From: Prochlorococcus sp. AG-363-C20
GTDB lineage: Bacteria; Cyanobacteriota; Cyanobacteriia; PCC-6307; Cyanobiaceae
DNA: 34,792 nt
Direction of reading: 5' to 3'
Assembly (NCBI GenBank): GCA_003280295.1
Contig: QCFI01000015.1
Coordinates: 1-34,792, forward strand
Shown here piece by piece: positions 27,234 to 34,792 of the stretch. Each line of letters opens with the position of its first letter. Positions within the stretch are counted from its first letter, which is position 1. The position numbers and the translations under genes were made by a program. The notes below the pieces were generated by a model. It ran no database searches and was not told the DNA's origin. It saw nothing but the letters and a program-made list of their open reading frames with translations.

Positions 27234-27626
27234 ATGGCCACACCAGCTAAGAAAACAGGCTCCAAAAAGACTAAGCGCAATGTCCCAAATGGCGTTGTGC
27301 ATATTCAAAGCACTTTTAACAACACGATCGTTTCAATCACGGATACCTCAGGCGAAGTGATTTCATGGTCTTCAGCAGGTGCTAGTGGATTTAAAGGTGC
27401 TCGAAAGGGAACTCCTTTTGCTGCTCAAACTGCTGCTGAGGCTGCAGCTAGACGAGCACTTGAACAGGGTATGCGTCAAATAGAAGTGCTTGTTCGAGGG
27501 CCAGGATCTGGCCGTGAAACAGCTATCCGTGCTTTGCAGGTAGCTGGACTTGAGATCACTTTAATTAGAGATGTCACCCCACTTCCCCACAATGGTTGTC
27601 GGAGGCCTAAACGCCGTCGCGTTTGA
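27234..27626 (+). CDS. rpsK: 30S ribosomal protein S11
   Basis: Part of the platform of the small subunit near the mRNA exit; 130 residues. Signs are [45 protein letters not shown] and the C-terminal [19 protein letters not shown]. It stands 69 bases after rpsM and 57 before rpoA. Confidence 0.98.
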   Translation: MATPAKKTGSKKTKRNVPNGVVHIQSTFNNTIVSITDTSGEVISWSSAGASGFKGARKGTPFAAQTAAEAAARRALEQGMRQIEVLVRGPGSGRETAIRALQVAGLEITLIRDVTPLPHNGCRRPKRRRV

Positions 27627-27683
27627 CAAACTCCTATTCCATTAGACCTCAAACTTTTTCAACCCTCTCCCCCGCTTTAGACC

Positions 27684-28619
27684 GTGCTGCAATACCAGAT
27701 TGAAAGGATTGATCATCAAGTCGCAGATGATCGTGCCCAAACAGGGATTTTTCTAATCGGACCTCTTGAACGAGGACAAGCAACAACCTTGGGTAATTCT
27801 CTGCGAAGGGTCTTAATGGGTGGGCTAGAGGGCAGTGCAGTAACTGCAGTACGCATAGCAGGTGTTAATCATGAATATGCAACTATTCCCGGTGTGCGAG
27901 AGGATGTTTTGGATATCCTTCTTAATTGCAAGCAATTATCTGTCAATAGTAGAAGCGAAGAGTTAGAAATAGGTCGTTTAGTTGTAACTGGCCCTGCCGA
28001 AGTTAAAGCAAAGGACCTTCAATTCTCTTCTCAGGTTCAAGTGGTTGATGGTAATAGACCAATCGCAACAGTTCATGATGGACATAGCCTTGAATTTGAG
28101 GTTCATGTTGAACGTGGAGTTGGGTATAGACCTGTTGACCGTCGTAATGAAGAGACAAGTGCAATTGACTTGCTCCAGATAGACGCAGTTTTTATGCCTG
28201 TTCAGCGTGTGAACTTTACAATCGATGAAACCGCTGTAGCTGAGGGGGGGTCTAGTCGTGAGCGGCTTCGTATGGAGGTAGTTACAGATGGCTCTACTAC
28301 TCCTGACGATGCAATTGCTGAGGCTGCTAATCAGTTGATTGAGCTCTTTCAGCCTTTGGCCACAGTGACTATGGTTGAGGAAGAAGAGCCAGAAGAGCAG
28401 CCATCAGCCGAGGCTCAAATTCCATTAGAAGAGCTTAATCTTTCTGTAAGAGCATATAACTGTTTAAAGCGTGCACAAGTTAACTCAGTCTCTGATTTGA
28501 TGGGCTTTAGTTATGAGGACCTATTAGAAATAAAGAATTTTGGCTCTAAATCGGCTGATGAAGTTATCGAAGCTTTAGAGAGAATAGGCATTTCAATCCC
28601 TCAGAGTCGTACTTCCTGA
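27684..28619 (+). CDS. rpoA: RNA polymerase subunit alpha
   Basis: Assembles the RNA polymerase core and contacts activators and UP elements; 311 residues. The start codon is GTG (27684). The N-terminal domain has [28 protein letters not shown]. An acidic linker ([14 protein letters not shown]) leads to the C-terminal domain [24 protein letters not shown]...[19 protein letters not shown]. It keeps the usual order between rpsK and rplQ. Confidence 0.98.
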   Translation: MLQYQIERIDHQVADDRAQTGIFLIGPLERGQATTLGNSLRRVLMGGLEGSAVTAVRIAGVNHEYATIPGVREDVLDILLNCKQLSVNSRSEELEIGRLVVTGPAEVKAKDLQFSSQVQVVDGNRPIATVHDGHSLEFEVHVERGVGYRPVDRRNEETSAIDLLQIDAVFMPVQRVNFTIDETAVAEGGSSRERLRMEVVTDGSTTPDDAIAEAANQLIELFQPLATVTMVEEEEPEEQPSAEAQIPLEELNLSVRAYNCLKRAQVNSVSDLMGFSYEDLLEIKNFGSKSADEVIEALERIGISIPQSRTS

Positions 28620-28645
28620 CTTTTCTTTTTAACTACATTTCAATC

Positions 28646-28996
28646 ATGCGCCACTTACGTCGAGTGCCACAGCTAGGCCGACCAGCTGATCAACGAAAAG
28701 CAATGCTTCGTGGGTTGACTACTCAGTTAATTCGTGAAGGTCGTGTTATTACCACTAAAGCCCGAGCCAAAGCATTGAGAGATGAGGTTGAGAGAATGAT
28801 TAGTTTGGCTAAAGAAGGAAGTCTTTCTTCACGCCGTCGTGCGATTGGATATATTTACGATAAGCAGTTAGTACATACTCTTTTCGAAAAAGCACAAGAT
28901 CGCTATGGGGATAGAGATGGTGGATATACAAGAATTGTAAGAACAGTCCCCCGAAGAGGTGATAATGCCCAAATGGCCATCATTGAACTTGTTTAA
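28646..28996 (+). CDS. rplQ: 50S ribosomal protein L17
   Basis: A large-subunit protein near the tunnel exit; 116 residues. The start [29 protein letters not shown] and the end [23 protein letters not shown] are diagnostic. truA follows after 38 bases. Confidence 0.98.
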   Translation: MRHLRRVPQLGRPADQRKAMLRGLTTQLIREGRVITTKARAKALRDEVERMISLAKEGSLSSRRRAIGYIYDKQLVHTLFEKAQDRYGDRDGGYTRIVRTVPRRGDNAQMAIIELV

Positions 28997-29034
28997 AAGT
29001 TAATAGGCTTCTGATTTGCAGAGCACTTCAGAAA

Positions 29035-29907
29035 ATGTTATCTAGTTCTCTACAAAAGGAAGTTGATAAATTAAGTCTGAGAAGAATTGCGTTAAGTCTT
29101 CAATATGATGGTTCTGGTTTTTGTGGTTGGCAAAGACAACCTAATGGGATAAGTGTCCAAAGTGTTTTGGAAGAAGCAATAAACATTCTTGATCCATTAA
29201 GACCGGTTAAGGCAATTGCAGCTGGCCGAACAGATTCTGGGGTTCATGCAGCAGGCCAGGTTGTGCATTTTGATTGTTGTGGATCTATTCCAGTCAGTCG
29301 ATGGGCTTCTGCTCTTAATGGGAGATTACCTAAAAAGATAAGAGTGCGAGAAGCAGTTTTGCGGCCTTTGACTTGGCATGCCTGTTATTCGGCTAAATAT
29401 CGACGTTATCGATACACCATTTATAACTCATGCATGCCTAACTTGTTCTTATCTCCTTGGAGCTGGCATCGTTATAAATTTCGTTTAGATGAACAATTGA
29501 TGAGAGTTGCATTGAACGGTCTAACTGGGTTTCACGATTTCTATGCTTTTCAACGTTCAGGGAGCAATCGGCCTCATTCTTATACAACAATTCAAGCTGT
29601 TCAACTTGAGCGTTGTGGTGACTTAGTGGTGATTGATATTCAGGCCAGTGGCTTTTTATATGGCATGGTTCGATTATTGATAGGTCAATTAGTTGCATTA
29701 GGAGAACATAGAATTAATTTGCAAACTTTTGAAAAACGTTGGAAAGATCGCTTACGCACTGAGGTTAAGGAGGCTGCACCCGCAAATGGTCTTTGTTTTA
29801 TTCGTGCAGGTTATGAGGAGCCAATTTTCTCTAAGGCAGCTGGTTTTGATGATTTCCCTAGATTCTCTCTCTCTGGAATTGATTCGCCAGCTTCCCCTCC
29901 TTGCTAA
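29035..29907 (+). CDS. truA: tRNA pseudouridine(38-40) synthase TruA
   Basis: Converts uridines 38-40 in the anticodon arm of tRNAs to pseudouridine; 290 residues. The first conserved block is [23 protein letters not shown]. The catalytic aspartate is in [34 protein letters not shown] and [17 protein letters not shown] follow. It has its usual cyanobacterial position between rplQ and rplM, with about 220 bases of leader between it and rplM. Confidence 0.96.
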   Translation: MLSSSLQKEVDKLSLRRIALSLQYDGSGFCGWQRQPNGISVQSVLEEAINILDPLRPVKAIAAGRTDSGVHAAGQVVHFDCCGSIPVSRWASALNGRLPKKIRVREAVLRPLTWHACYSAKYRRYRYTIYNSCMPNLFLSPWSWHRYKFRLDEQLMRVALNGLTGFHDFYAFQRSGSNRPHSYTTIQAVQLERCGDLVVIDIQASGFLYGMVRLLIGQLVALGEHRINLQTFEKRWKDRLRTEVKEAAPANGLCFIRAGYEEPIFSKAAGFDDFPRFSLSGIDSPASPPC

Positions 29908-30014
29908 TTAACGTGCCAACGAAACTACTGAATAAAGATCTTTTAGATCTAGTAAATTGATTTCAAAACTTCATCTTCCAATTAAAGCTTTCTGATGAAT
30001 TCATGAAAGTGTAA

Positions 30015-30122
30015 AGTGATACCTTGAGCTTTTATTCGGTTTTAGCCCTTAGGGCATCACTGTGAAGTTCTCAAGACCAACCCTTTCGCTTGCGATAGGG
30101 GTATTTAGAACCGGCATGCCGG
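30015..30122 (+). promoter_or_regulatory. Densely folded rplM-rpsI leader
   Basis: Several complementary pairs are packed before rplM. AGTGAT (30015-30020) pairs with ATCACT (30056-30061). CTTGAG (30023-30028) pairs with CTCAAG (30070-30075). These two pairings interleave, so they form either a pseudoknot or two exclusive folds. Further stems are GCCC-TTA-GGGC (30045-30055), CCCTTTCG with CGATAGGG (30081-30100, one mismatch) and the perfect palindrome CCGGCATGCCGG (30111-30122), which ends 4 bases before the ATG. This looks like a regulatory leader (inference). Confidence 0.5.
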
Positions 30123-30126
30123 CGAG

Positions 30127-30579
30127 ATGAACAAGACCACAACCCCATCTATTGATTCGAGTAATCGCCAGTGGTATCTGGTAGATGCAGAAAATCAGAC
30201 TCTTGGCAGACTTGCTACCCAAGTCGCATCTGTGCTTCGAGGCAAAAACAAGCCAGAATTTACCCCTCACCTAGATACAGGTGATTTTGTTGTGGTTGTC
30301 AATGCAGACAAGATCAGGGTTACAGGTAAAAAGGCTCAGCAGAAGCTTTATAGGAGACATTCTGGAAGGCCTGGAGGCATGAAAGTAGAGACTTTCAATG
30401 CTTTGCAGAAGCGGCTTCCTGAAAGGATTATTGAGAAAGCTATTAAAGGTATGCTCCCTCACAATGCTTTGGGAAGACAGTTGTTTCGCAAACTGAAGGT
30501 TTATAAAGGTGCTGATCATCCACATGCAGCTCAGAAGCCTCAAATGCTTAAGCTCGATACCACTGCTTTAGTTCAATGA
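30127..30579 (+). CDS. rplM: 50S ribosomal protein L13
   Basis: An early-assembly protein of the large subunit; 150 residues. Signs are [45 protein letters not shown] and [35 protein letters not shown]. The gene has a long structured leader and overlaps rpsI by 4 bases (ATGA). Confidence 0.98.
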   Translation: MNKTTTPSIDSSNRQWYLVDAENQTLGRLATQVASVLRGKNKPEFTPHLDTGDFVVVVNADKIRVTGKKAQQKLYRRHSGRPGGMKVETFNALQKRLPERIIEKAIKGMLPHNALGRQLFRKLKVYKGADHPHAAQKPQMLKLDTTALVQ

Positions 30580-30986
30580 ATAGCTCTCCTAATAACGCTG
30601 TTGTTTATCTGGGTACGGGTCGTAGAAAAACTTCAGTAGCTAGAGTCCGTTTAGTTCCTGGGAAAGGAATAATAACTATTAATGGAAGACCAGGTGATCA
30701 TTATCTGAATTTTAACCCTGCTTACCTGTCTTCTGTAAGAGCTCCACTACAAACTCTTGGCCTTGCAGAATCATATGACGTGCTTGTTAATGTTCGAGGT
30801 GGTGGACTAACAGGTCAGGCAGATGCAATAAAACAAGGTACTGCTAGGGCTCTTTGTGATTTATCTGCAGACAATCGCAAGCCTCTTAAAACTGAGGGAC
30901 ATCTGAGTAGAGATCCGCGAGCTAAAGAACGTAGAAAGTATGGGCTTAAGAAAGCTCGAAAAGCTCCTCAATTTTCTAAGCGATAG
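30576..30986 (+). CDS. rpsI: 30S ribosomal protein S9
   Basis: Its C-terminal tail reaches the P-site tRNA; 136 residues. Signs are [21 protein letters not shown], the [21 protein letters not shown] segment and the end [24 protein letters not shown], with the terminal Lys-Arg that touches tRNA. Its ATG overlaps the rplM stop. Confidence 0.98.
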   Translation: MNSSPNNAVVYLGTGRRKTSVARVRLVPGKGIITINGRPGDHYLNFNPAYLSSVRAPLQTLGLAESYDVLVNVRGGGLTGQADAIKQGTARALCDLSADNRKPLKTEGHLSRDPRAKERRKYGLKKARKAPQFSKR

Positions 30987-31034
30987 TGCTTTTGAAGTTT
31001 TTTAATTCTTTCAATTCATCATTAATTTTTTCTC

Positions 31035-31295
31035 ATGCCTAAGTCCGATATTCATCCAAAGTGGTATCCAGATGCCAAGGTGATTTGTAATGGTGAAGTT
31101 GTAATGACAACAGGGTCCACTCAGCCAGAGATTCATGTGGATGTATGGAGTGGAAATCATCCTTTTTTTACAGGAACCCAGAAGATTTTGGATACTGAGG
31201 GTCGAGTGGATAGATTTATGCGGAAATACGGTATGGGTTCCACTTCAGAGAGTTCTGATGAAAAAAAAATATCTTCAGATAAGAATTCCAAGTAA
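31035..31295 (+). CDS. rpmE: 50S ribosomal protein L31 (non-zinc type)
   Basis: Bridges the central protuberance and the small-subunit head; 86 residues. It begins MPKSDIHPKWYPDAKVICNGEVVMTTGSTQPEIHVDVWSGNHPFFTG. There is a single cysteine instead of the CxxC pairs, so it is the zinc-free form, while L36 in the same block keeps its zinc ligands. The C-terminus is a Ser/Lys-rich tail. It lies 48 bases after rpsI. Confidence 0.97.
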   Translation: MPKSDIHPKWYPDAKVICNGEVVMTTGSTQPEIHVDVWSGNHPFFTGTQKILDTEGRVDRFMRKYGMGSTSESSDEKKISSDKNSK

Positions 31296-31363
31296 CTTTG
31301 CTCTAAAGAAACTTGAGCTTCAGAAAATTTTTACCAAAACAATTTAACAAGTATTAGAAGTTG

Positions 31364-32467
31364 ATGGGAATAGACTCTTCAACTCTTAGGGCTAGGCTTG
31401 AAACAGCCACAATTAGTTTTAGAAATCTGGAAATGCAGCTTGCAGATCCAGATGTTGCTTCTGACCCTAAACGCCTTGAAAATATCGCACGAGAACGATC
31501 TCGTTTAGAGCCTTTGGTATTAGATTATGAGGCTTTGAAGAATGTTGAAAATGAATTAGATGAAACTAGAAATTTATTAAGAGAGAGTAAAGAAGATAAA
31601 GATATGGAATTACTAGCTCAGGAGGAATTACAAAAATTAGATACTTTTAAGACTGATTTGTTGAATCGCCTTACTTTAGCGCTTTTGCCACAGGATCCCA
31701 GAGATCAGAGAAGTGTGATGTTGGAGATTCGGGCAGGTGCAGGAGGTAATGAAGCATGCCTTTGGGCTGGAGATTTGGCAAGAATGTATGAAAGATATGG
31801 ACAGCGGATTGGTTGGACTGTTAGCCCTATGAGTTCAACTGAGGCAGATTTGGGTGGATTTCGTGAATTAATTATTTCTGTAAAAGGTAATGCGGTGTTT
31901 AGTCAACTTAAATTTGAAGCTGGTGTTCACAGAGTTCAGAGAGTTCCATCCACTGAGTCACAAGGAAGAGTTCATACTTCAACTGCTACTGTTGCGGTGA
32001 TGCCTGAGGCTGATCCAGTTGAAGTACAAATTGAATCTGGAGATCTAGAGATAAGTACAGCTAGATCTGGCGGAGCAGGTGGGCAAAATGTAAATAAAGT
32101 AGAAACAGCAGTTGATTTGCTTCATAAACCCACAGGTATAAGAGTTTTTTGTACTCAGGAGCGCTCTCAACTGCAAAATAGAGAAAGAGCAATGGAGATT
32201 TTGCGGGCTAAGTTGTTAGAAATGGAAATTGCAGAAGCTAATGCTAAAGAAAGGTCAGCAAGGCTGGCTCAGGTAGGGACTGGTGATCGCAGTGAGAAAA
32301 TACGTACTTATAATTACAAAGATAATCGGGCTACGGATCATCGACTGGGGTGTAATTTCTCTTTAGATTCAGTCCTTGAAGGGCAACTAGAGGAATTAAT
32401 AGACGCGTGTATTGCCGAAGAACAAAGACGGCAAATGCAAGAACTTAGTCAACAAATTGATTCATAA
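31364..32467 (+). CDS. prfA: Peptide chain release factor 1
   Basis: Reads UAA and UAG stop codons and triggers peptide release; 367 residues. The catalytic GGAGGQ is at about 236-241. The stop-codon reading tripeptide of the RF1 type, P-x-T, is PST in [14 protein letters not shown]; many bacteria have PAT or PVT. The coiled N-terminal domain is complete. I chose the ATG at 31364; a TTG directly before it is possible. It ends the long co-directional block, with an HNH nuclease gene converging 11 bases away. Confidence 0.97.
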   Translation: MGIDSSTLRARLETATISFRNLEMQLADPDVASDPKRLENIARERSRLEPLVLDYEALKNVENELDETRNLLRESKEDKDMELLAQEELQKLDTFKTDLLNRLTLALLPQDPRDQRSVMLEIRAGAGGNEACLWAGDLARMYERYGQRIGWTVSPMSSTEADLGGFRELIISVKGNAVFSQLKFEAGVHRVQRVPSTESQGRVHTSTATVAVMPEADPVEVQIESGDLEISTARSGGAGGQNVNKVETAVDLLHKPTGIRVFCTQERSQLQNRERAMEILRAKLLEMEIAEANAKERSARLAQVGTGDRSEKIRTYNYKDNRATDHRLGCNFSLDSVLEGQLEELIDACIAEEQRRQMQELSQQIDS

Positions 32468-32478
32468 CAAGAGATACA

Positions 32479-32982
32479 TTAATTCCAACCGATGACATAT
32501 TTACTCCACACTTTATAGCGACCTGAATTAATTTGATGGCCTGCCTTAAAGCTCATAATACTTTGAGGTTTAAATGGCTGACGCGTTATGGTCATCCCTG
32601 CTTCTTGAGGTGTTTGATTACTTTTCATCACATTGCATCTTAAGCATGCTGTAATGACATTTAACCAGTCATCAGTTCCTCCTCTACTACGTGGAATTAC
32701 ATGGTCAATAGATAGTTCTTTTCCGGTATATCCACAGTATTGACAGCAATTATTATCCCTTTGCAAGATGTTTTTTCGAGTTAATGGTATTTCTCGATAA
32801 GGCACACGAACAAATTGCCTTAAGCGAATAACTGTGGGTAGAAGAGTGTCATGTCTTAATTTGTGATTTGAATCCTCTTCCAAGCTTTCTGCTTTCCCCT
32901 TAAGCATCAACACCGTGGCACGACGCCAGGTTGTGATATTGAGGGGTTCATAAGATGCATTGAGTACGAGAACTTGGCTCAT
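32479..32982 (-). CDS. HNH endonuclease family protein
   Basis: A 167-residue protein with a complete HNH (McrA-like) nuclease fold. The segment CQYCG, LSIDHVIPRSRGGTDDWLNVITAC and LRCNVMKSNQTP gives the two CxxC zinc pairs, the catalytic His of DHVIP, the central Asn and the final asparagine region. The N-terminal third (LVLNASYEPLNITTWRRATVLMLKGKAE) is typical of a cyanobacterial core HNH family of unknown role. It stands alone, with no modification enzyme nearby, so a restriction role is unlikely. A short gap separates it from alr on the other side. Confidence 0.9.
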   Translation of the reverse strand: MSQVLVLNASYEPLNITTWRRATVLMLKGKAESLEEDSNHKLRHDTLLPTVIRLRQFVRVPYREIPLTRKNILQRDNNCCQYCGYTGKELSIDHVIPRSRGGTDDWLNVITACLRCNVMKSNQTPQEAGMTITRQPFKPQSIMSFKAGHQINSGRYKVWSKYVIGWN

Positions 32983-33118
32983 GCCAGCCCCCTATTTAAG
33001 CGGCATGATAGCTACATAATTGAAGGATGCATTGCCGTCATTTAAATGAATCCTCATGCAGAATTTGATCGCCAATAGAGGTGATCCTCATTTCAGGAAG
33101 AGTAATCAGCCATTAGTT

Positions 33119-34240
33119 ATGGCTGATCCTCGTCAGCGGGCTTGGATTGAGGTTGAACCCTCTGCGATTGAATCTAACGCTCGAATTTTGAAGAATTTAA
33201 TAGGGAAGAGTTGTTTATTGATGGCAGTAGTTAAAGCAGATGGATATGGACATGGTTCGGAAACTGTCGCACGTGCTGCACTCCTAGGAGGGGCTGACAA
33301 TCTAGGGGTTGCAACATTACAAGAAGGAATTGAACTTCGTCAGTCAGGAATAACTTGTCCAATTCTTCTTTTGGGAAACCTTACCGAAAGTCAAGAACTT
33401 GAGGCTTGCCTTTGTTGGGATCTAATGCCCACTTTAAGTAGTGCTCGTGAGGCATTGCTTTGTCAGCGGATAGCTAAAGCACACGTACTGCAATTTGACG
33501 TACATCTCAAAGTAGATACAGGTATGACTAGGTTGGGCTGTGATTTCAATGATGCATTAGCTCTTCTTGGGTTAATTGATAGTTTTCAAAATGTTGTTTT
33601 GAAAGGGGTTTATAGTCATTTAGCTTTGGCCGATGAAGACTCTTCCAAGGTCACCAAACAGCAACAGAAAAAATTTGAAAAGTTGTTGCATGCTTTGTCT
33701 CCTCGAAATGAGTCCTGTTGCTACCACTTGGCCAATTCTGCTGGCACTCTCAGGGATAGTTGCCTTCATTACGACATGGTGCGAGTAGGTCTTGCTCTAT
33801 ATGGATATAGTCCAAATAGCAACTGGCGTAATGATTTAGGTTTAAGGCCTGCTTTGGCTGTAAAAGCAAGAGTGACTCTTATACGGGAAGTCCCTAAAGG
33901 TGTGGGAGTGAGCTATGGGCATGGTTTTATTACAAAACGTCCTTCACGTTTAGCTGTTGTTGGCATAGGTTATGCCGATGGAATAAATAGAGCACTCTCT
34001 GGAAAGATTTCAGCTTTATTTAATAGCCTGCTTATACCCCAGGTAGGCGCGATAACAATGGATCAATTGGTTTTGGATGTTACTGATCACAGTCAGGTGG
34101 AGATTGGAAGTGTTGTGACTTTGCTTGGACCTGACGGTGGGAATTGCATAACTCCTCATACTTGGAGTAATTGGAGTGGATCTATTCCATGGGAAGTACT
34201 TTGTGGTTTTAAGCATCGTCTTCCTCGAATCGTGATTTGA
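33119..34240 (+). CDS. alr: Alanine racemase
   Basis: A pyridoxal-phosphate enzyme giving D-alanine for peptidoglycan; 373 residues with this start. Lys39 in MAVVKADGYGHG is the cofactor lysine. The second catalytic residue is the tyrosine in VGVSYGHGF. LKVDTGMTRLG, VYSHLALAD and the C-terminal AVVGIGYADGINRAL also fit. I chose the ATG at 33119 because the family normally begins a few residues before the RAWIEV segment. An in-frame ATG at 33056 would add 21 residues. The tRNA-Ser gene follows after 62 bases. Confidence 0.95.
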   Translation: MADPRQRAWIEVEPSAIESNARILKNLIGKSCLLMAVVKADGYGHGSETVARAALLGGADNLGVATLQEGIELRQSGITCPILLLGNLTESQELEACLCWDLMPTLSSAREALLCQRIAKAHVLQFDVHLKVDTGMTRLGCDFNDALALLGLIDSFQNVVLKGVYSHLALADEDSSKVTKQQQKKFEKLLHALSPRNESCCYHLANSAGTLRDSCLHYDMVRVGLALYGYSPNSNWRNDLGLRPALAVKARVTLIREVPKGVGVSYGHGFITKRPSRLAVVGIGYADGINRALSGKISALFNSLLIPQVGAITMDQLVLDVTDHSQVEIGSVVTLLGPDGGNCITPHTWSNWSGSIPWEVLCGFKHRLPRIVI

Positions 34241-34302
34241 TGTCTTCGAATGCCATAAGAGATGCTTTTTGGGATATTGCTCTTGATAAGGTATGCAGGT
34301 CT

Positions 34303-34391
34303 GGAGAGGTGGCTGAGTGGTTGAAAGCGGCTCCCTGCTAAGGAGTTACAGGAGGCAACTTCTGTCGAGGGTTCGAATCCCTCCCTCTCCG
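34303..34391 (+). tRNA. tRNA-Ser (anticodon GCT)
   Basis: An 89-base class II tRNA. The acceptor GGAGAGG pairs with CCTCTCC and is followed by the G discriminator usual for serine. The anticodon loop CTGCTAA gives GCT, reading AGC and AGU. A long variable arm (about TTACAGGAGGCAACTTCTGT) and the T arm GGGTTCGAATCCC are clear. CCA is not encoded. Confidence 0.96.
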
Positions 34392-34399
34392 TTGAAAGG

Positions 34400-34435
34400 T
34401 CGTTTAAGCGGGGCTTCTATGTCCCCCTTAAACGA
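34400..34435 (+). terminator. Long hairpin just after tRNA-Ser
   Basis: CGTTTAAG with GGGG on the left (34401-34412, one bulged C) pairs with CCCCCTTAAACG on the right (34422-34433), giving about 12 pairs around a 9-base loop. It begins 9 bases after the tRNA. It is strong enough for a terminator, but no T run follows, so it could instead be a 3' processing or pausing structure. Confidence 0.5.
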
Positions 34436-34792
34436 TACAAAATCTCTATTGAATTGATTTGTACTGAGTAGTCTTCAGATTTACTAGAACGCTTTTATAA
34501 ATAGACTTTAACTAATTTTTCTTAGTCGCTTAGGCTTTTTTGTTGCTTTTTAGTAAGGCTTTGGATCTTGCTATTCTTTCTTGGCTTCATCCTTTTAGAA
34601 GGTCGATCTTAGAAAGATTTGCAGTTTTTTAAAGCTTCTAATTTGAAATTAATAAGAGCTTTATTAAGAATTTAGATAGGTTCTACTTTTGTATCGCTGT
34701 TGTGAGCAATCAATTTCTGAGTAAGGGAATATCAACTCAATTACCGTAGTTAATTTCAAGGATGATGGCTTAGTAATTTTTGCTACTACCAG
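34436..34792. other. Right-end stretch without a recognisable gene
   Basis: About 357 AT-rich bases after the tRNA-Ser hairpin. Stops are frequent in all frames I read, on both strands, and I see no tRNA, no clear terminator and no repeat. It could hold a promoter for a gene beyond the window, a small RNA, or the edge of a variable segment next to the tRNA. Confidence 0.4.

Noticed and set aside
29936-29950. AGATC / GATCT stem after truA as a terminator
   Set aside because: Only five pairs and no T run after it.
34303-34391. An attachment site at the tRNA-Ser
   Set aside because: No integrase and no second copy of the tRNA 3' end in the window.

Overview
The window looks like the chromosome of an AT-rich marine picocyanobacterium, most likely a low-light-type Prochlorococcus (inference). 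The support is a set of cyanobacterial genes (ndhN, ycf45, a CAAD-domain membrane protein, DUF2839, a CrtD-like carotenoid enzyme), short intergenic gaps, AT-rich codon use, and a ribosomal protein cluster with the cyanobacterial gene content (no rpsJ, rpsN or rpmD in it). I see no insertion sequence, prophage, CRISPR array or clear island; almost everything is core genome.

Layout. Bases 1-15400 hold housekeeping and metabolic genes on both strands: the 3' end of recF; speD; larE; a tandem-duplicated CobO/BtuR-like protein; a JAMM metalloprotease followed by an E1-like MoeZ/MoeB-rhodanese enzyme; a CAAD/CURT1-type thylakoid protein; a fructosamine-kinase-like gene divergent from a crtD-like gene; tyrA; a DinG-derived protein whose helicase motifs have decayed; a DUF2839 protein; recA with a LexA-type box and a structured leader; a HAD phosphatase directly behind tRNA-Gln(TTG); ycf45; and ndhN. 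Bases 15765-32467 are one long co-directional block: rplC-D-W-B, rpsS, rplV, rpsC, rplP, rpmC, rpsQ, rplN-X-E, rpsH, rplF-R, rpsE, rplO, secY, adk, rpmJ, rpsM, rpsK, rpoA, rplQ, truA, rplM, rpsI, rpmE, prfA. After it come an HNH nuclease gene on the other strand, alr, tRNA-Ser(GCT) and about 400 bases with no recognisable gene.

How the genes work together. The central block makes most of the large and small ribosomal subunit proteins together with the protein-export channel (SecY), adenylate kinase, the RNA polymerase alpha subunit, a tRNA pseudouridine synthase and release factor 1. Many of these genes overlap by 4 bases or share Shine-Dalgarno sites inside the upstream gene, which suggests translational coupling. 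On the left, LarE, MoeZ and the JAMM protease form a suggestive group of sulfur-transfer genes.

The points most worth a second look are the densely folded leader of rplM with two mutually interleaved pairings, the motif-dead DinG paralogue, the JAMM/MoeZ pair without a visible sulfur-carrier gene, the duplicated CobO-like protein, the two-tier hairpin ahead of rpsM, and the recA control region. None is proven to be a new system; each is given with a test.
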